7,562 nt of DNA from an uncultured bacterium (GTDB lineage: Bacteria; Desulfobacterota; Binatia; HRBIN30). The notes under the pieces were generated by a model, which saw only the letters and a program-made list of their open reading frames with translations, was not told where the DNA came from and did no database searches. Numbering within the stretch: position 1 is the stretch's first letter; the number at the start of each line of letters is the position of its first letter. The translations under genes were made by a program, and so were the position numbers. The stretch lies in contig CALJUJ010000697.1 in the NCBI GenBank assembly GCA_937975525.1, positions 1-7,562 on the forward strand, given 5' to 3'. Below, piece by piece: positions 1 to 5,298 of the stretch.

Positions 1-526
1 CGCCACGCAGAATCCCATCGAGCAGGAGGGCACCTACCCGTTGCCCGAAGCCCAGGTCGACCGCTTCATGTTCAAGCTGTCGATCTCGTACCCATCGAAG
101 GAGGAAGAACGGCGCATCCTCGACCCGATCGCGTCGACGGCACCGAAGTTTGCCGTTCAATCCGTCATCCACACCCCGGACACGCCCGAGCTGCGCAAGC
201 TCGTCGACGAGGTCTACATCGACGACAAGGTCAAGGACTACGTCGTCGACCTCGTGTACGCGACGCGGGAGCCCGCTGCGTACAAGCTCGACCTCGACCG
301 CCTCATCGAGTACGGGGCATCGCCCCGGGCGACGTTGTTCCTGACCGTCGCCGCCAAGGCGCACGCGATGCTGCAGGGGCGCGGCTACGTGACGCCGCAG
401 GACGTGAAGTCGATCGGCCCCGACATTCTTCGTCACCGCGTCATCGTCACCTACGAGGCGGAAGCCGAGGACGTGACCTCGGATTCGATCGTCAAGTCGG
501 TGTTCGACGGCGTGCCGGTTCCCTGA
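1..526 (+). CDS. moxR: MoxR-family AAA+ ATPase, 3' part (5' end outside window)
   Basis: This is the C-terminal 174 residues of a MoxR ATPase; the reading frame is open from base 2, so the Walker A and B motifs lie upstream of the window. The visible part begins with the sensor 1 segment ATQNPIE, followed by the family hallmark GTYPLPEAQVDRFMFK. The sensor 2 motif GASPRA has its arginine codon at 326-328 and is followed by the helical lid domain (RGYVTPQDVKSIGPDILRHR). MoxR proteins are usually about 320 residues, so roughly the last half is seen. The family is known as chaperone-like ATPases that act with VWA proteins to mature or activate protein complexes, and the DUF58 and Bat genes directly downstream fit this role. 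The protein has no membrane segment and should be cytosolic. A CDS start at the TTG at base 41 would cut through the conserved core and is rejected. The operon promoter must lie upstream of the window. Confidence -1.
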   Translation, partial: ATQNPIEQEGTYPLPEAQVDRFMFKLSISYPSKEEERRILDPIASTAPKFAVQSVIHTPDTPELRKLVDEVYIDDKVKDYVVDLVYATREPAAYKLDLDRLIEYGASPRATLFLTVAAKAHAMLQGRGYVTPQDVKSIGPDILRHRVIVTYEAEAEDVTSDSIVKSVFDGVPVP

Positions 527-569
527 CGTTGGAGGTCGTCGTTTCGGGTCGCCGCATCCGTACCAGGCC
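527..569 (+). other. Short spacer between moxR and the DUF58 gene
   Basis: This is the only non-overlapping junction inside the operon. A GGAGG lies at 531-535 but is 34 bases from the ATG at 570, too far for normal use, and no ATG, GTG or TTG sits at proper spacing behind it. The bases just before the ATG (CAGG at 564-567) are a weak match. No promoter or hairpin is evident, so the downstream genes are probably read from the moxR transcript. Confidence -1.
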
Positions 570-1445
570 ATGCTGACCTCCGAACAGCTCCAAGCCGTCC
601 GCAAGATCCAGATCCGCACGAGCCACCTCGTCAGCGATCTGTTCGCGGGCCAGTACCACAGCGTGTTCAAGGGGCACGGGATGGAGTTCGCCGAGGTGCG
701 TCAGTACCTTCCGGGCGACGACGTGCGCACGATCGATTGGAACGTGACCGCGCGCACCGGCACTCCGCACGTCAAGCGGTTCGTCGAAGAGCGCGAGTTG
801 ACGGTGATGCTGCTGGTCGATACGAGCGCGTCGACGCACTTCGGGACGGTCAAGCAGCTCAAGAGCGAGATGGCCGCAGAGCTCGCCGCGGTCTTCGCAT
901 TCTCGGCGATCACCAACAACGACAAAGTCGGGTTGGTGATGTTCAGCGACGAGGTCGAGCTCGCTCTACGGCCGAAGAAGGGAACGCGTCATGTCTTGCG
1001 GGTCATCCGCGAGGTGCTGTCCTTTCGGCCGCGCGGCAGAGGAACCGACATCGGGGCCGCGCTCGAGCACCTCAATCACGTCACCAAGCGTCGCTGCGTG
1101 ACGTTCCTCGTCTCCGATTTTCTCGATCCGGGCGCGCAGCTGGCACTGAAGATCGCCAATCGCCGTCACGACGTCATCGCCGTCGTCCTGGACGATCCGC
1201 GCGAGGAGACATTGCCGCCGGTTGGGCTCGTGGAGCTGGAGGAGGCGGAGAGCGGACGTCGACTCGTCGTCGACACCGGTGACGCCTCCGTGCGCCGCGC
1301 CTACGAGCGTGCGGCCGCCGAACGACGCCGGGAGCGCGAACGCATGCTGCGCTCGGTCGACGTCGACGCGATCGTGGTGCGCACGGACCGGCCGTACGCC
1401 GAAGCGTTGCTGCGGTTCTTCCGCATGCGGGAGAGGCGCCTGTGA
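570..1445 (+). CDS. DUF58 domain protein with VWA-type metal site
   Basis: This is a 291-residue cytosolic protein with no signal peptide or membrane segment. It opens with a conserved N-terminal region (RTSHLVSDLFAGQYHS at residues 16-31) and then the DUF58 signature around residues 37-75, including GMEFAEVRQYLPGDDVRTID and KRFVEERE. A VWA-like fold follows. The MIDAS metal-site residues appear intact: D84-T-S86-A-S88, T159 in RGTDIG, and D183 in VSDFLD. Length is normal for the family. DUF58 genes typically follow moxR, and the product is thought to be a MoxR partner or substrate adaptor; its exact biochemical role is not established. The ATG at 570 is chosen because homologues begin with a similar short lead before the RTxxLVxDLFAG segment, although its ribosome binding site is weak. 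The stop overlaps the next start by 4 bases (GTGA). Confidence -1.
   Translation: MLTSEQLQAVRKIQIRTSHLVSDLFAGQYHSVFKGHGMEFAEVRQYLPGDDVRTIDWNVTARTGTPHVKRFVEERELTVMLLVDTSASTHFGTVKQLKSEMAAELAAVFAFSAITNNDKVGLVMFSDEVELALRPKKGTRHVLRVIREVLSFRPRGRGTDIGAALEHLNHVTKRRCVTFLVSDFLDPGAQLALKIANRRHDVIAVVLDDPREETLPPVGLVELEEAESGRRLVVDTGDASVRRAYERAAAERRRERERMLRSVDVDAIVVRTDRPYAEALLRFFRMRERRL
1429..1436 (+). promoter_or_regulatory. Ribosome binding site deciding the GTG start at 1442
   Basis: The purine-rich GGGAGAGG ends five bases before the GTG at 1442. This supports the GTG, which overlaps the DUF58 stop, over the in-frame ATG at 1457. Confidence -1.
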
Positions 1446-2434
1446 TCGCCGTACGCATGCGTCGCGCGACGTGCGCCGGCGTCGTGGTGCTGGCCATCGG
1501 ACCCTGGACGGCGATCGCCACGAGCGCTGCGGAGCCGACGCCGACCGTCGCTCCCGTGCGCGTCGAGGCGTCAGCGGAACCGCGCGACGTGACCATCGGC
1601 GAGCCCGTTCGCTACGTCGTCGAAGTGACGACCGCGCCGGACACGGAAGTTCGCATTCCGGTCCTCGCCGGAAGCATCGGCAATTTCACCATCGTCGACT
1701 TCGGCGAGCTCGAGCCGCGGCGGGACGGCGGCGCAACCACGGTGGGTCGCTGGTACTCGCTGACGACGTTCGACACCGGCGACTTTCTGATTCCCGCGCC
1801 TGCCGTGGACTACCGGCGGCCGGGCGAGCCCATGATCACGCTGACCGGCAACGAGGTCCTGGTGGGCGTCGAGAGCTTGCTTGCTGCAGATCCCGACGCG
1901 ACCGACATTCGCGACATCAAGCCGCCGGAGGAGATCCCGTTCGATTGGACCCCGTACTTGATCCTGGCCGGAATGATCCTCGTGGCCCTGCTGCTGGTGG
2001 GGGCGTTGCTTGCATGGTGGCGCCGCCCGCGTCGCGCGCGCAGCGTCCCGCGGCGAGCGGCCCACGACGTGGCGTTCGAGGAGCTCGAGCGACTGCGGGC
2101 GTTGGGGCTCGTCGACGCCGGCAAGATCCCGGACTTCTATGTGGGTCTGACGCGAATCGTGCGTTCCTATCTCGAGGACGGGTTGCACTTGCGGGCTCCG
2201 GAGATGACCACGGAGGAGTTCCTCGCGGCCGCGGGGGAGGATCCGCGGCTCACGGCCCAGCAGCGTCGCTTGCTCGGTGAGTTCTTGTCGCAGGCGGATC
2301 TCGTCAAGTTCGCTCGCTTCGTGCCGACGCCGCGGGATTGCGACGCCGCGTTCGCCGCGGCGCGCCGCTTCGTCGAAGAGACGCGCCCGGGAGGCGGATC
2401 GAGCGTGGAGGGAGGCGGCCGTGCGGCTGCATGA
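1442..2434 (+). CDS. Single-pass membrane protein with BatD-like C-terminal module
   Basis: This is a 330-residue protein. An N-terminal signal peptide (about residues 1-30, ending near TSAAE) leads into a beta-rich ectodomain (about 36-145) that begins PVRVEASAEPRDVTIGEPV, resembling the Ig-like repeats of BatD. One transmembrane helix follows (Y172-W193), then an Arg-rich stop-transfer stretch (RRPRRARSVPRR) and a helical cytosolic domain (about 208-318). That domain shares a pattern with the end of BatD: F232-Y-V-G-L-T-R-I-V-R-S-Y-L and K289-F-A-R. I place it with the small BatD-like/DUF4381-like proteins found in MoxR-Bat operons. The family label is inference; the architecture is read directly. 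The ectodomain should be periplasmic and the tail cytosolic, near MoxR and DUF58. It overlaps the DUF58 gene by 4 bases and batA by 14. The GTG start is supported by the ribosome binding site just upstream. Confidence -1.
   Translation: MIAVRMRRATCAGVVVLAIGPWTAIATSAAEPTPTVAPVRVEASAEPRDVTIGEPVRYVVEVTTAPDTEVRIPVLAGSIGNFTIVDFGELEPRRDGGATTVGRWYSLTTFDTGDFLIPAPAVDYRRPGEPMITLTGNEVLVGVESLLAADPDATDIRDIKPPEEIPFDWTPYLILAGMILVALLLVGALLAWWRRPRRARSVPRRAAHDVAFEELERLRALGLVDAGKIPDFYVGLTRIVRSYLEDGLHLRAPEMTTEEFLAAAGEDPRLTAQQRRLLGEFLSQADLVKFARFVPTPRDCDAAFAAARRFVEETRPGGGSSVEGGGRAAA
2407..2415 (+). promoter_or_regulatory. Strong ribosome binding site deciding the batA start
   Basis: GGAGGGAGG ends five bases before the GTG at 2421 and lies inside the end of the preceding gene. 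It fixes the batA start at 2421. The same frame stays open upstream for 48 more codons, but that stretch is Arg/Ser-rich and lies out of frame over the preceding gene. Confidence -1.
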
Positions 2435-3416
2435 CCCGATCGCGCTGCTGCTGCTGGTAGGGCTGCCAGCGCTGTGGTGGTGGCGCCGGCACGGGCGGCG
2501 TGCGCCCGCCGTTCGCTTTCCGAGCCTCGCCACGGTTGCGGCGGGACCGTTGGGTTGGCGAACCCGCTGGCGATGGCTGCCGCTGGCGCTGCGCACCGCC
2601 GCTCTGGCCTTGCTCGTGCTCGCCCTGGCGCGCCCGCAATGGGGGCGCGCCGAAAGCCGATTCACGGGGCTCGGCATCGACATCATGCTCGCGGTCGACA
2701 TCTCCAGCAGCATGCTGGCAGAGGATTTCTCGCTCGCCGGGCAACGGGCCAACCGCCTGGAGGCCGTCAAGTCGGTGGTCAACGACTTCGTCGCCGGCCG
2801 CCCGGGTGATCGGGTCGGGTTGGTTCTGTTCGCGGCTCGACCGTACACGCAGTGTCCGCTCACCCTCGATCACGGGTGGCTGCAGCAGAACTTGCAGCGC
2901 GCACAGATCGGCATGATCGAAGACGGAACCGCGATCGGCTCGGCGCTGGCGACGGCGGCGCGGCGCCTCGAGAGCTCCGACGCCAAGAGCAAGGTGATCA
3001 TCCTGCTGACCGACGGGCAGAGCAACGCCGGGCGAATCTCGCCGGCGACCGCCGCCGAGGCCGCACGTGCGCTCGCCATCAAGGTGTACACGATCGGCGC
3101 CGGCACGCGCGGGCTGGCGCCTTACCCGAGCCGCGACTTCTGCGGCAACGTCGACTACCAACCGGTTCAGGTCGACATCGACGAGGCGACGTTGACCGAG
3201 ATCGCCGAGACCACGGGTGGTCAGTACTTCCGCGCGACGGATACCGCGAGCCTGCAGCAGATCTACGAGTCGATCGATGCGCTCGAACGCACCGAGTTCG
3301 AAGCACCCAAGTTCTACGACTGGCGCGAGCTCTATCCCTGGCTCGTTCTTCCCGCGCTGCTGTTGCTCATGATCGAGGTCGGGCTCGCGCAGACGGTTCT
3401 GCGGAGGCTTCCATGA
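2421..3416 (+). CDS. batA: BatA-type membrane VWA protein
   Basis: This is a 331-residue inner-membrane protein with two N-terminal helices (about residues 6-21 and 52-70), a VWA domain (about 85-290) and a C-terminal helix (about 305-323). The Arg-rich loop between the first two helices (RRHGRRAP and WRTRWRW) should be cytosolic, which puts the VWA domain in the periplasm. The MIDAS site looks complete: D93-I-S95-S-S97, T170 in EDGTAIG, and D198 in LLTDGQSN. Other BatA hallmarks are RPQWGR after the second helix, TQCPLTLDHGWL, and VDIDEATLTEIAETTGGQYF followed by RATDTASLQQIYESIDALE. Length and order are typical. The family is linked to Bacteroides aerotolerance, but its biochemical role is unsettled; metal-dependent protein binding is the expected activity. 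The segment APYPSRDFCGNVDY carries a cysteine (C241) in a loop of variable sequence. The stop overlaps batB in ATGA. Confidence -1.
   Translation: MRLHDPIALLLLVGLPALWWWRRHGRRAPAVRFPSLATVAAGPLGWRTRWRWLPLALRTAALALLVLALARPQWGRAESRFTGLGIDIMLAVDISSSMLAEDFSLAGQRANRLEAVKSVVNDFVAGRPGDRVGLVLFAARPYTQCPLTLDHGWLQQNLQRAQIGMIEDGTAIGSALATAARRLESSDAKSKVIILLTDGQSNAGRISPATAAEAARALAIKVYTIGAGTRGLAPYPSRDFCGNVDYQPVQVDIDEATLTEIAETTGGQYFRATDTASLQQIYESIDALERTEFEAPKFYDWRELYPWLVLPALLLLMIEVGLAQTVLRRLP
3403..3407 (+). promoter_or_regulatory. Ribosome binding site deciding the batB start
   Basis: GGAGG ends five bases before the ATG at 3413. It selects this start over the long open extension of the same frame upstream, which runs over batA and is a shadow. 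Confidence -1.
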
Positions 3417-4465
3417 GTTGGTGGATGTGGCGCGAGCCCGCCTTCCTCTGGTTGCTGGTGCTGGTGCCGATCTCTGTCGCGTTCTTCGTGCACGCTCGCC
3501 GCCGTCGTCGCGCAGCGCTCGAGACGTTCGCCGAAGCGCGCCTGCTCGATCGTGTGGCCGAGGGGCATGACCGGCGCCGTCCGCAATATGCGGCTGCGCT
3601 GGTGGTCGCCGCTCTGGTGTGCGCCGTGCTCGCACTTGCCGGGCCGAAGTGGGGTTTCCACTGGGAGGAGGTTCGACGCGAGGGGATCGACCTGATGATC
3701 GCGATCGATACCTCGCGGAGCATGTTGGCCAGCGACGTGCGCCCGGATCGACTGCGTCGCGCCAAGCTGGCGGTTCGCGATCTGGTGGAACAGCTCCAGG
3801 GGGACCGCGTCGGGCTGATCGCGTTCGCCGGGTCCTCCTTCGTGCAGTGTCCCCTGACGCACGACTATGCGGCCTTTCTCGAAAGCCTGCGGGCGATCGA
3901 CGTGGGCATCATTCCCCGCGGCGGAACCGCGCTCGCGCAGGCCGTGCGAACGGGGATCGAGGCGTTCGAAGGCCGCGAAGGCCGCTATGCAGCGCTGGTA
4001 TTGATCACCGACGGCGAGGACCACGAGGGCGACGTCGAATCGGCAGCGCAGGAAGCCGCGGCCGCCGGGATCCGTGTCTATACCGTCGGCATCGGCACCC
4101 GCGGTGGAGAGCTGATCGAGATCGAGGTCGAGGGGCGCAAGTCGTTCCTCAAGGATCGACAGGGCCAGGTCGTCAAGTCGCGCCTCGACGAGGAAACGTT
4201 GCGCACGCTGGCGACGACGACCGGCGGAGCTTACCTCTACGCGCAGGGTCCGAGCCTCGGGCTCGACGAGCTCTACGACGACTACATCGCCAAGATGGAG
4301 CGCCGCGAGATCGACAGCACCATGCAGCGACGCTTTCGCGAACGCTTCCAGGTGCCGCTCGTTCTCGCCATCCTGCTTCTCGCCATCGAGCCGCTCGTCG
4401 CTGCGTCGCCGCGGGCCGGAGGCTTGGTGCGCCGACGTTGGTTCCTCGGGAGACGGTCGGGATGA
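3413..4465 (+). CDS. batB: BatB-type membrane VWA protein
   Basis: This is a 350-residue paralogue of the preceding protein with the same plan. There are two N-terminal helices (about residues 8-26 and 59-76) joined by a basic, presumably cytosolic loop (HARRRRR), a VWA domain (about 90-300), and a C-terminal helix (about 314-331) followed by a basic tail (VRRRWFLGRRSG). The MIDAS residues are intact: D99-T-S101-R-S103, T172 in RGGTALAQAV, and D200 in LITDGEDHEGD. The BatB type is recognised by FVQCPLTHDYAAFL and by SFLKDRQGQVVKSRLDEETL leading to LATTTGGAYLYA. This SFLKDRQGQVV stretch replaces the APYP loop of BatA. BatA and BatB are thought to act together in the periplasm, possibly as a heteromeric complex; this is family-based inference. 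The gene begins in an ATGA overlap with batA and ends in an ATGA overlap with batC. Confidence -1.
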   Translation: MSWWMWREPAFLWLLVLVPISVAFFVHARRRRRAALETFAEARLLDRVAEGHDRRRPQYAAALVVAALVCAVLALAGPKWGFHWEEVRREGIDLMIAIDTSRSMLASDVRPDRLRRAKLAVRDLVEQLQGDRVGLIAFAGSSFVQCPLTHDYAAFLESLRAIDVGIIPRGGTALAQAVRTGIEAFEGREGRYAALVLITDGEDHEGDVESAAQEAAAAGIRVYTVGIGTRGGELIEIEVEGRKSFLKDRQGQVVKSRLDEETLRTLATTTGGAYLYAQGPSLGLDELYDDYIAKMERREIDSTMQRRFRERFQVPLVLAILLLAIEPLVAASPRAGGLVRRRWFLGRRSG

Positions 4466-5298
4466 GGCGTATCCAAGCGTTCGCGCTCGCTCTCGTGTCG
4501 ACCGTCGCGCTCGGATTCCTCGACTTCGATCGGGGCCCGGCCGTGAAGGGGAATGAAATGTTCGCCGCCGGCGATTTCGAGGCTGCGCTGAATCTCTACG
4601 GCGAGGCCCTCGTCGACGAACCCGAGTCCGGACGGCTGAACTTCAATATGGGCAACGCCCACGTCCGCCTCGGCAACTACGAGGACGCTCTCGCGTCCTA
4701 CGCGCGCGTGCGCGACGAGGACGATGGGCCGAGCCGAGCGGCGAAGGTCGCCTACAACGCCGGCAACGCCCAGTTCCGCCTCGCCGAGCAGATCGAGGCA
4801 GAGAATCCGCAGCAGGCACTCGAGGCGTACGCGCTGGCGATGGCCGCGTACCGCCGCTCCATCGGCATCGATCCGAGCGACGACGACGCCAAGTTCAACT
4901 ACGAGTTCGCGCGCAAACGCCTGGAGGACCTGCGCAAGTGGCTCGAGGAGCAGGAGAAGCAGGAACAAGAGCAGAATCCCAACGAGGAGCAGCAGCCCGA
5001 GCCCGAGGACCAGGACCAACCGGGCGAGCAACAACCGCAGCGTCAAGAGGCCGAAGAGCCGCCACAGCAGGATCCGGAAGAACAGGCGGACCGATCGGAC
5101 GACCCCGGGCAGCGCGAGGAGCCGCAGGCCGCTGATCAGGGCGACCCGGCCGCCGAGGAGTCGGATCGCGGCGAGGAAATGAGCGAGCGCGAGGCCGCTG
5201 CGCTGGTCGATATGGCGTCGGACGAGGAGCTCCGACCCGAAGAGTTCTCGCACCAGATGCGCGGCGCGGTGGTAGGCGATCCGCTTCAGGATTGGTGA
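4462..5298 (+). CDS. batC: BatC-type TPR protein with acidic Gln/Pro-rich tail
   Basis: This is a 278-residue protein. Residues 1-20 (RRIQAFALALVSTVALGFL) form a short signal or anchor segment, so export to the periplasm is likely. TPR-like repeats span about residues 25-155: KGNEMFAAGDFEAALNLYGE, LNFNMGNAHVRLGNYEDALA and VAYNAGNAQFRLAEQIEAEN, with a final AYRRSIGIDPSDDDAKFNYE. The third repeat is lengthened by an insertion. Residues 162-238 are a low-complexity Glu/Gln/Pro/Asp tail. The last 39 residues (M240-W278) form a short conserved-looking module beginning MSEREAAALVD and ending QDW, resembling the KDW terminus I recall for BatC proteins. TPRs suggest a scaffold role among the Bat proteins. 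The ATG at 4462 overlaps the batB stop, with GGGAGA at 4448-4453 as a plausible ribosome binding site. A longer open frame upstream is a shadow over batB. Confidence -1.
   Translation: MRRIQAFALALVSTVALGFLDFDRGPAVKGNEMFAAGDFEAALNLYGEALVDEPESGRLNFNMGNAHVRLGNYEDALASYARVRDEDDGPSRAAKVAYNAGNAQFRLAEQIEAENPQQALEAYALAMAAYRRSIGIDPSDDDAKFNYEFARKRLEDLRKWLEEQEKQEQEQNPNEEQQPEPEDQDQPGEQQPQRQEAEEPPQQDPEEQADRSDDPGQREEPQAADQGDPAAEESDRGEEMSEREAAALVDMASDEELRPEEFSHQMRGAVVGDPLQDW
4945..5178 (+). other. Low-complexity Glu/Gln/Pro/Asp-rich coding stretch in batC
   Basis: This codes for residues 162-239 of BatC. It is dominated by Glu, Gln, Pro and Asp with almost no hydrophobic residues, so it is expected to be disordered and strongly acidic. 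At the DNA level it is rich in GAG, GAA and CAG codons without a fixed repeat unit. Its complement gives a spurious leucine-rich reading frame. Confidence -1.

Noticed and set aside
2277..2420. N-terminal extension of BatA by 48 residues
   Set aside because: The extension is Ser/Arg-rich and overlaps the preceding gene. GTG at 2421 has a strong ribosome binding site and gives a protein starting directly before the first membrane helix, as usual for BatA.
1571..2863. Long - strand open frame (430 codons) opposite the BatD-like gene and batA
   Set aside because: It is a shadow frame of high-GC coding DNA; the translation is Arg/Ala/Ser-rich with no domain and crosses the start of a well-supported gene on the other strand.
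2304..3635. Long - strand open frame (443 codons) opposite batA
   Set aside because: It is antisense to a gene with clear VWA motifs, its composition is Arg-rich and low in recognisable structure, and there is no start signal.
3968..3985. Direct tandem 9-base repeat GAAGGCCGC in batB
   Set aside because: Only two copies, in frame (EGREGR); likely chance in GC-rich coding DNA, with no sign of a functional repeat.
3619..4461. Upstream extension of the batC frame
   Set aside because: It runs over batB out of frame and gives Arg/Gly/Asp-rich nonsense. The ATG at 4462 has a hydrophobic leader directly after it and an ATGA overlap.
4282..5253. Long - strand reading frame with a very leucine-rich segment that looks like membrane helices
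   Set aside because: It is the complement of the Glu/Gln/Pro-rich tail of batC (GAG and CAG read backwards give Leu). No ribosome binding site or family resemblance was seen.
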